Below, in pieces: positions 22,968-34,035 of a stretch of DNA of 35,469 nucleotides (its first letter is position 1; every line of letters starts with the position of its first letter). The position numbers and the translations under genes are program-made. This DNA is from Planctomycetota bacterium. GTDB taxonomy: Bacteria > Planctomycetota > Planctomycetia > Pirellulales > Pirellulaceae. Where the stretch lies: contig JAGWWZ010000034.1 of the NCBI GenBank assembly GCA_018970165.1, positions 1-35,469 of the forward strand, read 5' to 3'. A model generated the notes under the pieces. It was not told where the DNA came from. It worked only from the letters and a program-made list of their open reading frames with translations, and did not search any database.

Positions 22968-23405
22968 ATGAACGACTCCGGCTGGCAAGCAAATCAAACT
23001 GTCCCGACTCCAAATCCAAGCAACAAGGTACGCGGACCGGCGATCGCACTGATCATCGTTTCCTCAGTCGCAATTGCCTTCGGGATAGCAGGGCTTGTTG
23101 GTGATTTCTTTCTTTACTCAACCGGCGCTCTCGAAGAGCTGGAGGCACGAAATGCGAAACCTATTTCGCAGGAAACAACACTTGCGATCCGCACCGTCTG
23201 GGGTATCGTGTTGTCGATCGCTTCCAGTTTCGTCCTTTACGGATCGATTCAAATGCTGAAGCTTAAGAGCTATGGTACCGCGAGAGCCGCAGCGATCGTT
23301 GCGATGATACCAATGCTCGGCCCCTGCTGCGTTGTCGGTATTCCCTTTGGTATCTGGGCGTTTGTGGTACTCAAGGAAGACAGTGTACGGAACGCTTTTC
23401 GATAA
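22968..23405 (+). CDS. Small membrane protein, three or four helices, function unknown
   Basis: A 145-residue protein. After a polar 22-residue start, hydrophobic segments are visible near 23-45 (GPAIALIIVSSVAIAFGIAG), 75-96 (TVWGIVLSIASSFVLYGSIQ) and 105-135, the last split by Pro/Gly/Cys (IVAMIPMLGPCCVVGIPFGI). The ending GIPFGIWAFVVLKEDSVRNAF is like the C-terminal helix of several small bacterial membrane families. No catalytic or binding motif can be named. The start ATG 22968 has GAGGCGGC just upstream. The next gene begins 15 bp after the stop and is also a small membrane protein, so the two are likely cotranscribed. Confidence 0.75.
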   Translation: MNDSGWQANQTVPTPNPSNKVRGPAIALIIVSSVAIAFGIAGLVGDFFLYSTGALEELEARNAKPISQETTLAIRTVWGIVLSIASSFVLYGSIQMLKLKSYGTARAAAIVAMIPMLGPCCVVGIPFGIWAFVVLKEDSVRNAFR

Positions 23406-23420
23406 ACCGATCTTTCTGAC

Positions 23421-23771
23421 ATGTCTGACAACCCCTTCCAACCACCCAGGTCCACAAGTGGCAATGCGCTCGAGCAAGAGCAAACCTTATCATCTGGTCA
23501 AGCCACCTACAACGTCGTCACCGATACCGTGACAGGTGTCAACGTCCGGTGGAGCGACAACAAGTTCCAGGCGATCTTTGTTGCCGCATCCATTTTGATA
23601 GCAGCAACCATCGGCGCGATCGTTGTCGCTCTCAACGGACAGTGGAAATTGCCTTGGTATGCGGGTGCGATTGCCGGATCCTTTGCTGGCATGCTCTTCG
23701 GAATATTCGCCAGTGGCGTCGTTCTGATGATTTATCGAGCCATGCGCCACATCCAAGGCAAACATGACTAA
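23421..23771 (+). CDS. Small NPFQPP-type membrane protein, function unknown
   Basis: A 116-residue protein opening MSDNPFQPP, a short Asn-Pro-Phe N-terminus that recurs, as I recall, in many small planctomycete membrane proteins. About 45 polar residues follow, then two membrane helices at about 50-70 (AIFVAASILIAATIGAIVVAL) and 80-104 (AGAIAGSFAGMLFGIFASGV), and a short basic tail (RAMRHIQGKHD). No known domain. It follows the 145-residue membrane protein by 15 bp, and its stop is 12 bp from the convergent amidohydrolase stop. Confidence 0.72.
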   Translation: MSDNPFQPPRSTSGNALEQEQTLSSGQATYNVVTDTVTGVNVRWSDNKFQAIFVAASILIAATIGAIVVALNGQWKLPWYAGAIAGSFAGMLFGIFASGVVLMIYRAMRHIQGKHD

Positions 23772-23783
23772 CAATTCGATTCT

Positions 23784-25154
23784 TTAATTCCGATGAGCAG
23801 CGAGTGCAAACCGGTCATCCATCTCGAGCGGATAGGGAACGCCAGATTGCACCATCCATCGCCATAGCTCACTCTCGGTCCTGAGCGCTGCGTCCGCTCC
23901 ATCGGATTGATTCCAACGCATCGCGGTCAACTGCGAAGCGCCCCCCAATTCCATTCGCCCGATCTTTCTCGGGATATCTAGGAAACGCGAGGCATCTGAA
24001 GTAATCATCCTCGCTAGGTCTGATGGTTCGCACTCAGCCCTCCGACTCGCGATCTCCTTGACCTCCTCCCAGAGATTCAGGTCTGGATTCGATGCTCGCG
24101 AGTCGGTTCCCAAAAAAACGGCGATTCCCCGCGATTTCAAGTCGCTTAAGGGATAAGGCGGGTGATGGAACCAAGCATGCGTTCTCGGGCAGTAAACCAC
24201 CGCCATGCGTTCATAATGCTCGCGCAACCAATCGACCTGATGCTTCGTGAGAAAATTGCCATGAACGACTAGGGATCGCCAGGCCGATGCCAGGAGCCTT
24301 AAGTGTTCATCGATCGTTCCGATGTTCGAGCGATGGTGTGCATCGATCTTTGTTTCAATCCACGCCCCGAGGAATCCGGTCCGATGGTCGAGCCACTGCA
24401 ACTCCTCGCGGCTTTCCGCAAGATGCATGGATACCAACCCGCGGTTCTCACTGGACCAATCCGCTGCGCAGCGAGTTACATGCGTCGATGCCGTGTAGGG
24501 CGCATGCGGTGCCAAGCCCGGTGAACACACACCCTGCCACTTCGGTGCATCTATTTGTTCAAGAGCGAAATTGTGTGTCTGATGCCATCGCTCTTCTCGA
24601 ACATCGATCAATTCAAAGCATGGTTGCACTGATATGAGAGCATCGGGAACGAGCGAAGATGCGGCGAGAGTTGATATCTCGCTTCGCATTTCGGATTGAA
24701 GATGCGAGATCCAAGCAGGATCCCAGGGGGCCGTGACATTATCGACAATCCATCGCACACCGTGCTTCCAGGATTCGATGAGCCCTTGGCGTATCGCATG
24801 CCGACGTTGCTCCAACCGCTTCTCGGCCGACTGAGACGAGACTAAGGCCCGCTGTTGGATCACTCGCGACAACCAACCATCGAAGGAGCCAAGGGCAGAA
24901 ATCGGTTCTACTAAATCGCTGAACTCGAGGTGACAATGGCTATTGATCCAACCGGGGAGAATCGCCGTCTTTTCGAGTCGTATGCGGGGCAATGCGTGAA
25001 AGCGTTCCGGCAGTTCGGCCCCAAGATGTTCGATGGTTCCCGCCGAGGCTACTAAAAAACCCTCGAATATCGCGGGGGAATCGATGGGGACCAACCAATC
25101 GGGTTGCAGGACCAGGCCGTGGATTGTGGAGGACACAGCCGCTTGTTGGGTCAT
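23784..25154 (-). CDS. Amidohydrolase-superfamily metal-dependent deaminase/hydrolase
   Basis: A 456-residue amidohydrolase of the MtaD/TrzN-like type (PF01979), which deaminate or dechlorinate ring compounds. I chose ATG 25154 because it overlaps the upstream gene's stop by 4 bp (ATGA), a classic coupled start; the longer frame to 25319 would sit inside the MLE gene. Metal ligands: H73 and H75 in ILPGWINSHCHLEFS, H244 in SMHLAESREE, D351 in FLGTDSRAS; H298 (VVHGN) is the usual catalytic histidine, and H217 lies in GLAPHAPYTAS. Candidate reactions include adenosine-type or aminofutalosine deamination, but the sequence does not settle it. The tight overlap with an enolase-superfamily gene suggests shared expression and perhaps a shared pathway, but no other menaquinone gene is seen here. 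Confidence 0.86.
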   Translation of the reverse strand: MTQQAAVSSTIHGLVLQPDWLVPIDSPAIFEGFLVASAGTIEHLGAELPERFHALPRIRLEKTAILPGWINSHCHLEFSDLVEPISALGSFDGWLSRVIQQRALVSSQSAEKRLEQRRHAIRQGLIESWKHGVRWIVDNVTAPWDPAWISHLQSEMRSEISTLAASSLVPDALISVQPCFELIDVREERWHQTHNFALEQIDAPKWQGVCSPGLAPHAPYTASTHVTRCAADWSSENRGLVSMHLAESREELQWLDHRTGFLGAWIETKIDAHHRSNIGTIDEHLRLLASAWRSLVVHGNFLTKHQVDWLREHYERMAVVYCPRTHAWFHHPPYPLSDLKSRGIAVFLGTDSRASNPDLNLWEEVKEIASRRAECEPSDLARMITSDASRFLDIPRKIGRMELGGASQLTAMRWNQSDGADAALRTESELWRWMVQSGVPYPLEMDDRFALAAHRN

Positions 25155-26557
25155 GGCGTCAAGGGAGCCGCCATATCTGCATACTTCTTCGTCAGGATGT
25201 TTCTTGGCCAGGAGAAACCAAGGCCGCGTCCTGCGAGCAGTTCGGTGGGTACGACACCACCGAGAATCTTGAACATCGGTCGATAGAGAGATTCCCAGTC
25301 TTTGTTGCCAGCGGGGCAATACTGGCGTCCGTTCCCTTCGACCGCAGTGACACCAGCGATTCGCGAAGCCATGGCAGCCGACGCCATGAAGGAGCCTCCG
25401 ACGCAGGTCAGGTCCTGGACATAGATCTTCATGCCGTAATGCTTGGCCGCGGCCGAAAACAACAGTGAGTCACTGATTCCTTTGCATGCCTTGAGAGCGA
25501 TACCCGAATAGCCTTGTTGTTTCGCAAATTTCAGCATCTCCAAGTCGGTCAGTGATTCGTCGATCACCACAGGCTTCAGGCGGCTGACACGATGCATGGT
25601 GACTTCCTTGCGTTGTCTCAAATCGCGGAGCATCGGTTGTTCGATGTAGTGCAGTTTCGCGATCGCTTCGCGGCATAGCCGATCGAGTCGCTCGATGAAA
25701 TCGATCACGTAGTCTTCGTTTTCGCATGCTTCATTGAAATCGAGCGAGTAGGAAAACGTTTTGCCGGGTGAAGTCCTTGTCGCGATGCGATCGATCTCGA
25801 CCACGCGCCCAACGTCTGCATCGAGATCCTTGCCAGTCAACTTGATCTTCAGGTGAGTCAATTGTTGCTGACGAATCCACTCTTCGAGGGTTTCGGGGAG
25901 GCCATCACCTATCTTTCGGTTGAGATCATCCATGCTCAGCGGATCGAGGGAGCCGACCAAATGGTACAGTTCAAGCGTTGGCTTGGCCCGTTCCGACACG
26001 ACATCGGCGAAATGCTTTCCAACGAATTCCGGCCCGAGCCATGTCGAGAGGTCTCCGTGGATCATTTCGGGAGTCAAACAGTCGAACGCGTTTCGATCGT
26101 TCAATCGGCCAAAAGCATCGTGCAGCGCGATATCGACGGGAGAGAGTGCGAGGGCGATGGCCAAATCCGGAATCGGCTCGGACAACTTCATTGCCGCTTC
26201 GAGTTCCGAAGCGAGTTTCTTCGCGACTACTTTTAGTTCGGCGGCAAGATGAAGCGGATGCGGGGCAGCTTCCAGTTGCGTTGCGGCGGCAGTGATCCGT
26301 TCGGCCAAGGCCACGACGGTTCGAAGGACTTGTTCGGGCGTCAGATTCGTGCTCGGCCACGCCCACGCAGTCCCCATCGTCATTTCGCCGAGGCCATGCG
26401 CAGTCTTCTTTCTAGCCTTATCTTCCAGGGTGATGGCCGCCCGGAAGACCGTCACATCATTGACGACTCGACCTCCGAATTTGAGTGGAAATCGATAGGC
26501 GAAGTGAAACTTTTCCGACTCGGCCTCGGCGACCGAAACCTTGGTATTTTTAGACAT
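25151..26557 (-). CDS. Enolase-superfamily protein (mandelate racemase/muconate lactonizing enzyme type)
   Basis: A 468-residue enolase-superfamily protein. The C-terminal barrel has the expected metal ligands D273 (YSLDFNEA), E306 (HYIEQPML) and D333 (VIDESL), the Lys pair K237-x-K239 (HLKIKL) and the opposite lysine K356 (GIALKACKG). This K-x-K plus K set marks the muconate-lactonizing/o-succinylbenzoate synthase/dipeptide epimerase subgroup. It is longer than typical members (about 370), with an insert near residues 80-130 (LTPEQVLRTVVALAERITAA onward). The reaction is a proton abstraction next to a carboxylate; the substrate is not determined. It precedes the amidohydrolase with a 4-bp overlap on the minus strand. 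The start ATG 26557 is followed by a short polar N-terminus. Confidence 0.88.
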   Translation of the reverse strand: MSKNTKVSVAEAESEKFHFAYRFPLKFGGRVVNDVTVFRAAITLEDKARKKTAHGLGEMTMGTAWAWPSTNLTPEQVLRTVVALAERITAAATQLEAAPHPLHLAAELKVVAKKLASELEAAMKLSEPIPDLAIALALSPVDIALHDAFGRLNDRNAFDCLTPEMIHGDLSTWLGPEFVGKHFADVVSERAKPTLELYHLVGSLDPLSMDDLNRKIGDGLPETLEEWIRQQQLTHLKIKLTGKDLDADVGRVVEIDRIATRTSPGKTFSYSLDFNEACENEDYVIDFIERLDRLCREAIAKLHYIEQPMLRDLRQRKEVTMHRVSRLKPVVIDESLTDLEMLKFAKQQGYSGIALKACKGISDSLLFSAAAKHYGMKIYVQDLTCVGGSFMASAAMASRIAGVTAVEGNGRQYCPAGNKDWESLYRPMFKILGGVVPTELLAGRGLGFSWPRNILTKKYADMAAPLTP

Positions 26558-26654
26558 GGCTAATCAGTTCTCATTTCACCCTTGGCTGGTGAAACGGTGG
26601 ATGAGGATTCAACGGTTCCATAGCATACGTTGGCACGGTCGATGTCCGCAACCT

Positions 26655-27248
26655 TCAAGCCTTGGCTTCTAGCTGTCTGGCGACGTATTTTGCCAGGATA
26701 TCGCTCTCCAAGTGAACACGGCTCCCCGTCTGGAGGGTTCCGAGCGTCGTGACCGCGAGCGTGTGCGGGATGAGAGCGACGCTAAAGTGGGAGTCATCGG
26801 CATCGACGATTGTCAAGCTGACGCCGTCGACAGCGACAGACCCCTTACTGGCCATATGCCGCATGAGGTGGAGTGGCCCGCGAAAATAAAGGAATCGCCA
26901 ATCCCCTTCCTCTTTTCGTTCGATGACTTCCCCGACAGCATCGACATGGCCGGTGACAAAATGCCCCCCCAAACGATCGCCAGCCTTAAGGGATCGTTCG
27001 CAATTGACCTGACCGCCAATGGAGAGATCCCCAAACCGAGTTCGCAAAAGGGTTTCTGAACCGAGTTCAAAGCTGCATTGGGAGTCTTGGATCTCGACAA
27101 CGGTGAGGCAGCAACCCGAAAGACAGATGCTATCGCCGATCATCACCCCTTCGACCAAATAGCCCAAATCGAAGACCAGTCGCTCTCCCGCTCCGATATC
27201 CAAGCGTTCGACGAGCGTGACCATCCCTTCGACTAATCCTGTAAACAC
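26655..27248 (-). CDS. ribE: Riboflavin synthase alpha chain
   Basis: A 197-residue riboflavin synthase, which dismutates two molecules of 6,7-dimethyl-8-ribityllumazine into riboflavin and the pyrimidinedione precursor in the cytosol. I chose GTG 27248, since it gives the universal N-terminus MFTGLVEGMV; the frame continues to 27296 but that would add 16 residues not seen in the family. Two lumazine-binding repeats are clear: residues 1-97 with GDSICLSGCCLTVVEI, and 98-190 with GHFVTGHVDAVGEV and KGSVAVDGVSLTIVDAD. No other riboflavin gene is nearby. The 122-bp divergent gap to eno is too short and has no visible FMN riboswitch. Confidence 0.95.
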   Translation of the reverse strand: MFTGLVEGMVTLVERLDIGAGERLVFDLGYLVEGVMIGDSICLSGCCLTVVEIQDSQCSFELGSETLLRTRFGDLSIGGQVNCERSLKAGDRLGGHFVTGHVDAVGEVIERKEEGDWRFLYFRGPLHLMRHMASKGSVAVDGVSLTIVDADDSHFSVALIPHTLAVTTLGTLQTGSRVHLESDILAKYVARQLEAKA

Positions 27249-27292
27249 GTGGGATTTCCCTATCGGAACATTGTTTTTTGGCGACCTTCTAG

Positions 27293-28648
<1,356 letters not shown>

Positions 28649-28656
28649 GAAACGAA

Positions 28657-31600
28657 GTGCCCCGTCGAGACGATATCCACAAGATCCTCTTAATTGGTTC
28701 CGGCCCGATCGTTATTGGGCAAGCATGCGAATTTGATTATTCCGGAACGCAAGCGTGCAAAGCCTTGCGTGAGGAAGGCTACGAGGTGGTGTTGGTCAAC
28801 AGCAACCCAGCCACCATCATGACCGATCCGGCTTTGGCAGCCAGGACATATATCGAGCCTTTGACCTGGGAGATCGTGGCGAAAGTCATCGAACGGGAAC
28901 GCCCCGATGCGATTCTTCCGACACTCGGTGGCCAAACAGCTCTGAACATCGCGATGGATCTCGCAAAGCATGGAGTGCTCGAGAAATTCCATTGCGAGAT
29001 GATCGGTGCCAAGCCAGAAGTCATCCATAAAGCCGAGGCTCGCGATGCGTTCAAGGTAGCCATGGAAAAAATCGGCATGGAGGTGTGCCGCGGCGATGTT
29101 GTCCACACGATCGACGAAGCTCGCAAGGTTCTTGCCGAAGTCGGTTTGCCATGCGTCGTGCGCCCTAGCTTTACCATGGGAGGAAGCGGATCTGCAATCG
29201 CTTACAACCGGGACGAGTTCGACTCGCTGGTGCAAAACGGGCTGACCCTTTCGCCGATCTCCGAAGTACTCATCGAGGAGTCGATCCTCGGCTGGAAAGA
29301 GTATGAGATGGAGGTGATGCGAGATAAGGACGATAATGTCGTCATCATCTGCTCCATTGAAAACTTTGATCCGATGGGGGTCCATACCGGCGACTCGATC
29401 ACGGTTGCGCCTGCACAGACGCTGACCGATAAAGAATATCAGCGGATGCGAGACGCGAGCCTGGCGATCATTCGCGAAATCGGTGTCGAGACCGGCGGTT
29501 CCAACATCCAGTTTGCCGTTCATCCCAAGACCGGTCGCATGATCGTCATCGAGATGAATCCGCGGGTCAGTCGCTCCAGCGCCCTGGCGAGCAAGGCAAC
29601 CGGATTCCCAATCGCCAAAATCGCCGCCAAACTCGCTGTTGGATTTCGACTTTGGGAATTGCAGAACGATATCACTCGAAAAACACAAGCCTGCTTCGAA
29701 CCGACGATCGACTATGTAGTGACCAAGATTCCGCGTTTTGCGTTCGAGAAATTTCCCGAGGCCGACCCGACGTTGACGACGCAAATGAAGAGTGTTGGCG
29801 AAACGATGGCCATCGGTCGTACGTTCAAAGAATCTTTCCAAAAGGCTCTTCGGGGCTTAGAGGTAGGCGCGTTTGGATTTGGATCGGATACCAAGGACTT
29901 GTGGTATACCGAGCGCCGTCCCGATGAAGAAGAAATACGGAGCAAGTTGTCCCGTCCCAACGCCGATCGCGTTTGGTTCTTGCGGTATGCCATGCTACAC
30001 GGCATGAGCAATGAAGAAATCTATTCCATCACCAGTATCGACCCGTGGTTCCTCGATCAACTCCGCGAACTGGTCGAGATGGAACAACATCTGCGACAGA
30101 TCGGCTCGCTGAACAAAATCGATGCCGCAACGATGCGACAGGCCAAGCAATTTGGATTTTCCGATCGACAACTGGCGACGTTGCTTGCCAGTGATGACGA
30201 TGAGATTCGAGAATGGCGAAAACATCGTGGCATTATTGCGACGTTCAAATCGGTAGACACCTGCGCGGCAGAGTTTGAGGCATACACCCCGTACTATTAC
30301 AGCACCTACGAGAGCGAAGATGAAACGCCCCTCAAAGCCGAAGGCAAGAAGCGGGTGATGATTCTAGGAGGGGGGCCAAATCGTATCGGACAAGGAATTG
30401 AGTTCGATTATTGTTGTTGTCATGCCAGCTATGCGCTGCGCGAGATCGGCATCGAGTCGATCATGGTCAACAGTAACCCCGAGACCGTCAGCACCGATTA
30501 CGATACGAGCGACCTGCTGTTCTTTGAGCCACTGACAGCCGAAGACGTTCTCAATATCTACGATCGAATGCAGCCCGATGGTGTGATTGTTCAGTTCGGA
30601 GGCCAGACACCACTCAACTTGGCTCGTGCCCTCGCCAACTCCGGTGTGCCTATCATCGGAACGAGCGTCGAGACCATCGAGGATGCTGAGGATCGAGAGA
30701 AGTTTCAAAAACTGATCCATGATCTGAATCTTAAGCAACCTGCCAACGGCATCGCACGCAATATGGCTCAGGCTCGAGAGGAAGTTCAGAAGATCGGATA
30801 TCCATGCTTGGTTCGACCTAGCTTCGTGCTCGGGGGACGTGCGATGGAAATTTGTTATGACCATTCCCAGTTTGAACGATTTGTAGCAGAGGCTTTCGTC
30901 GTTGCTCAAGGACAACCGGTCTTGATCGATCGATTCCTCGAAGATGCGACCGAAGTCGATGTTGATGCAGTCTCGGATGGCGAGGATGTCGTCATCATGG
31001 GGATCATGGAACACATCGAAGAGGCGGGTGTCCACTCAGGCGATTCAGCCTGTGTCATGCCACCCTTTTCGTTGACGCCCGAAGTAATCGATGAGATTCG
31101 AAAAGCCACCCATGCGATGGCACGGCGATTGAAAGTTATCGGGCTGATGAATGTCCAGTTTGCGGTCAAGCTTGAAGACGATGGACGCAACGTTGTATAC
31201 GTGCTTGAAGTCAATCCGCGAGCCAGCCGCACTGTCCCTTTCGTTGCGAAGGCGACCGGCGTTCCGGTCGCTAATATCGCTGCAAAAGTCATGGTTGGTC
31301 TAAAGCTGAAGGATATGGGAATCACCGGTGAACCGATTCCGCGTAGTATCTCCGTCAAAGAAGCGGTCTTTCCATTTCGCAAGTTCGCGGGTGTCGACAT
31401 CGTGCTCGGACCCGAAATGCGATCGACCGGCGAAGTCATGGGGATCAGCGACGACTTTGCCATCGCATTCAACAAGAGCCAAGTAGCTGCCGGTACGGTA
31501 CTCCCCAAGTCCGGGAACATCTTCTTGAGTATCGCATCCCGACAACGTGCAGGAATCGACAAATTAGCTCGTCAGCTCCACGAAGCAGGCTACAAATTGC

Positions 31601-31914
31601 TTGCGACAACGGGGACAGCGTTGGAAATCGAACGGGCTGGCATTCCTGTCGTGCGGATCAAGAAGCTCGCGGAGGGTCATCCCAACTTGATCGACTATTT
31701 AAAGAACGATGAGGTATCGTTGATCATCAACACTCCGAGTGGCAAGGGAGCTCGAACCGATGAAGGACGCATCCGCGCTGCAGCAGTTCAGTTCGGCGTC
31801 CCCTGCATCACAACCCTATCGGCAGGCAAAATCGCTGTGGAAGCAATGATGGTCGCTCGGGAGAAAGAGATGGGAGTTCTATCGTTGCAAGAAAGATTTG
31901 CCAAGGCGGATTGA
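28657..31914 (+). CDS. carB: Carbamoyl-phosphate synthase large subunit
   Basis: A 1085-residue CarB, making carbamoyl phosphate from ammonia, bicarbonate and two ATP for pyrimidines and arginine. The start is GTG 28657, with AGGAAACGAAG upstream. The N-terminal ATP-grasp half (about 1-400) opens with [20 protein letters not shown] and holds the ATP loop [12 protein letters not shown] (173-184; canonical GGSGGGIAYN). The oligomerisation region follows, then the second ATP-grasp half beginning near 569 with [19 protein letters not shown]. The C-terminal MGS-like allosteric domain (about 945-1085) has [16 protein letters not shown] and VSLIINTP. Length and order are normal. The small subunit (carA) is not in the window; eno lies 8 bp upstream. 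Confidence 0.98.
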   Translation: MPRRDDIHKILLIGSGPIVIGQACEFDYSGTQACKALREEGYEVVLVNSNPATIMTDPALAARTYIEPLTWEIVAKVIERERPDAILPTLGGQTALNIAMDLAKHGVLEKFHCEMIGAKPEVIHKAEARDAFKVAMEKIGMEVCRGDVVHTIDEARKVLAEVGLPCVVRPSFTMGGSGSAIAYNRDEFDSLVQNGLTLSPISEVLIEESILGWKEYEMEVMRDKDDNVVIICSIENFDPMGVHTGDSITVAPAQTLTDKEYQRMRDASLAIIREIGVETGGSNIQFAVHPKTGRMIVIEMNPRVSRSSALASKATGFPIAKIAAKLAVGFRLWELQNDITRKTQACFEPTIDYVVTKIPRFAFEKFPEADPTLTTQMKSVGETMAIGRTFKESFQKALRGLEVGAFGFGSDTKDLWYTERRPDEEEIRSKLSRPNADRVWFLRYAMLHGMSNEEIYSITSIDPWFLDQLRELVEMEQHLRQIGSLNKIDAATMRQAKQFGFSDRQLATLLASDDDEIREWRKHRGIIATFKSVDTCAAEFEAYTPYYYSTYESEDETPLKAEGKKRVMILGGGPNRIGQGIEFDYCCCHASYALREIGIESIMVNSNPETVSTDYDTSDLLFFEPLTAEDVLNIYDRMQPDGVIVQFGGQTPLNLARALANSGVPIIGTSVETIEDAEDREKFQKLIHDLNLKQPANGIARNMAQAREEVQKIGYPCLVRPSFVLGGRAMEICYDHSQFERFVAEAFVVAQGQPVLIDRFLEDATEVDVDAVSDGEDVVIMGIMEHIEEAGVHSGDSACVMPPFSLTPEVIDEIRKATHAMARRLKVIGLMNVQFAVKLEDDGRNVVYVLEVNPRASRTVPFVAKATGVPVANIAAKVMVGLKLKDMGITGEPIPRSISVKEAVFPFRKFAGVDIVLGPEMRSTGEVMGISDDFAIAFNKSQVAAGTVLPKSGNIFLSIASRQRAGIDKLARQLHEAGYKLLATTGTALEIERAGIPVVRIKKLAEGHPNLIDYLKNDEVSLIINTPSGKGARTDEGRIRAAAVQFGVPCITTLSAGKIAVEAMMVAREKEMGVLSLQERFAKAD

Positions 31915-31987
31915 GATTGCAGACGGCAGAACGTGATCGCAGACGGGGGATAGCGTTTGCCTAGAGCCAATAGGTTTATGCTGATCG

Positions 31988-33181
31988 CTACGTGGGGCGA
32001 AAGAATTTGATCGGGATCTCGCTGTGCGGATCCTCTAGCACGATACCGATGTTTCCCTCGAGCAAATCATCTAGATCTCGACCGACGATCTCCGCTCGCC
32101 AACCGCGCAAAAGTGCGGGTGGATGGGTTTGATCCGCATCTCGATCCAAACGGTAGAGAACAAAATCGCGCAAGTCTTCGGAGGTAGCCACCAGCATCGG
32201 CGCAATGTGCTTGTGATGGCAGATGAAGGCCATGGCTGCCGAGAGGAACTGCGTCAACATGCTCGCTGGCTGCCCTTTGCCGTAACGATGTTTCGTCGGC
32301 CAACTTGGTGGCGGTTGCGATGCGGCCTCTTCGATGATCTCTGCAAGTTCGGGGATGAGTTGCTTTGTGTTTCGATACTCCATACCTCGCAACGAGGCGA
32401 CTCGGCGAGGATCGGCAGTACCTCTTCGAGCAAGCTCGATCATCAGATCGTCCCGGAGGATTTTTCGAGCGGGAATGTTTCTTTGCTTCGCCCGTGCGTC
32501 CCGCCAATTCCAAAGTGCTCTGGCGATGCTGAGGGATTTGCCGGAAAGGGAGGAGACACCGCTGAGACGATGCCAGTTTTCGCTCGATTCGAAGTCGGAG
32601 AGTTCCTCTTGCTTTCGTTTGGTTTCCTCCATCAGCCACGGTAGTCGACCATGCTTGTGCAATCGCTCCGTTAGATTGCGATGGATGCGAACCAGGTCTC
32701 GCACATCTTGGGCCGCGTACTCTAATTGCTGTCGGGAGAGTGGACGTCGACGCCAATCGGAGCGGGTTTCTTCTTTGTCTAAAGTCCGGCCGACCACCCG
32801 CTGAACCATCTTGGCGTAAGATGCAGGATACTCATAACCCAAGAATCCCGCCGCGATTTGGATATCGAAAAGGTTCGGAATCAGTTGTCCGGTAGCCCGA
32901 TAACAAAACAGGATTTCTTCTCGCCCTGCATGGACTACCACCGTGCGATTGGAATCGACCAACAGATCCCAAAACGGTGACAAGTCCTCGCAGTCCAAAG
33001 GATCGATGATCGCAATTTGGTTTTCGGTAGCGACCTGAATCAAGCAGAGCAGGGGACGATACGAGTCCTCAGAGACAAACTCGGTGTCGAAAGAAATCAG
33101 CGACTCTCGGGCGAGATCCTCGCAGAATTGCTGGAGAGCGGACTGCGTTCTGATATAAAGGAATTCGGTGGCCAACCCCAA
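31988..33181 (-). CDS. rnd: Ribonuclease D-like 3'-5' exonuclease with HRDC domain
   Basis: A 397-residue DEDD-family exonuclease with an HRDC domain (RNase D trims tRNA and other RNA 3' ends). The exonuclease domain (about 1-170) shows D32 and E34 in SFDTEFVSED, and Y154 and D158 in LEYAAQDVRDL (the DEDDy pattern). The middle motif reads HAGREEIL (83-90), with E88 where the second Asp is expected, so the metal site is altered or shifted. HRDC spans about 205-280 (LSGVSSLSGKSLSIARALWNWRD). The start is a TTG at 33181; no ATG or GTG lies nearby in frame, so the exact start is uncertain. It diverges from mfnB with only 20 bp between the chosen starts. Confidence 0.85.
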   Translation of the reverse strand: MGLATEFLYIRTQSALQQFCEDLARESLISFDTEFVSEDSYRPLLCLIQVATENQIAIIDPLDCEDLSPFWDLLVDSNRTVVVHAGREEILFCYRATGQLIPNLFDIQIAAGFLGYEYPASYAKMVQRVVGRTLDKEETRSDWRRRPLSRQQLEYAAQDVRDLVRIHRNLTERLHKHGRLPWLMEETKRKQEELSDFESSENWHRLSGVSSLSGKSLSIARALWNWRDARAKQRNIPARKILRDDLMIELARRGTADPRRVASLRGMEYRNTKQLIPELAEIIEEAASQPPPSWPTKHRYGKGQPASMLTQFLSAAMAFICHHKHIAPMLVATSEDLRDFVLYRLDRDADQTHPPALLRGWRAEIVGRDLDDLLEGNIGIVLEDPHSEIPIKFFRPT

Positions 33182-33201
33182 AACCTGTCTGACACAAGAT
33201 C

Positions 33202-34035
33202 GTGACGCAAAGATCGAAAGCCGAAGTTTTAACCGCTAAGCCAGCAAGCGACAACGACGCGCAGGGCCCATGCGATCAATTTCCTCGATGCGGCCTTTTG
33301 GCGAGCGCAGCCCTTCGGGACGAATGGGACATGGCCGTTCGTGCCGGAGTCGATTGGATCGACCTAAAAAATCCCTCAGCGGGGCCTCTGGGCAGGCCAG
33401 ACCTGGACCTTGCCTGGGAATTCGCAACCTGCATGCAGCGATCCCCGGATCAATACTGGAGCATCGCTGGCGGTGAGTTGACGGCTTGGGATATTCACGT
33501 GGATATCGATTTCTGCAGGCTCTTGGGAGCCAACGGGTATATCAAATGGGCTCTTGCTGGTTGTGCCAAGGACGATTCCTGGCGAGAACGACTGTCGGGC
33601 ATCCTAACTTCCTTGGCGCATCCAAATCAAGGAATTCTTGTCCACTACGCCGACTGGTATGCATGCGATGCTCCAACCTGGCCATCGGTACTCTCGGCCG
33701 CGAGCGATCTAGGGCTACGTTTTATTTTGATCGATACCGCAATCAAGGATGGACGGGGATTGCTCGAGCACATCCCCTTGGAATTGCTGAAGGAACAACT
33801 GGCTCACGCGAGGTCGATGGGATTGGGGGTTGCGATCGCGGGTGCTTTGCGATTGGAGCAGTTGCCCCTGGCAACGGAAATCGGAGCCGACTGGGTGGGT
33901 GTGCGAGGAGCGGTGTGCGGAAACTCGGATCGAACTTCTCCATTCTGCATGGAAAAACTGGAGCAGGCTGTCGCAATCGTCCGAGGGTCTGATACAACGT
34001 GTCTCAGAAGGGAATCGGTTCATGTCCTCAGGTAG
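33202..34035 (+). CDS. mfnB: (5-formylfuran-3-yl)methyl phosphate synthase, MfnB (DUF556) family
   Basis: A 277-residue member of the MfnB family, which in methanogens condenses two molecules of glyceraldehyde-3-phosphate into the furan precursor of methanofuran. The three barrel lysines of the archaeal enzyme have plausible counterparts: K56 in DWIDLKNPSAGPLG, K115 in GYIKWALAG, and K182 in LIDTAIKDGRGL. GLLASAALRDEWDMAVRAG (31-49) is the normal N-terminal strand, so the first 30 residues (from GTG 33202) are an extension or the true start is farther in. Planctomycetes are known to carry methanopterin/methanofuran-type C1 genes, which fits. The gene's last 14 bases overlap the next ORF. Confidence 0.87.
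   Translation: MTQRSKAEVLTAKPASDNDAQGPCDQFPRCGLLASAALRDEWDMAVRAGVDWIDLKNPSAGPLGRPDLDLAWEFATCMQRSPDQYWSIAGGELTAWDIHVDIDFCRLLGANGYIKWALAGCAKDDSWRERLSGILTSLAHPNQGILVHYADWYACDAPTWPSVLSAASDLGLRFILIDTAIKDGRGLLEHIPLELLKEQLAHARSMGLGVAIAGALRLEQLPLATEIGADWVGVRGAVCGNSDRTSPFCMEKLEQAVAIVRGSDTTCLRRESVHVLR

Noticed and set aside
18453-24562. A 23-bp similarity (21 of 23) between the spacer at 18453-18475 and the amidohydrolase coding region at 24540-24562
   Set aside because: It is short, one copy is inside a conserved gene, and no flanking similarity is seen; probably chance.
28690-29841. A 383-residue frame opposite carB, and similar long antisense frames at 973-1821 and 9149-10096
   Set aside because: They lie wholly opposite clearly real genes and arise from codon bias in GC-rich coding DNA.
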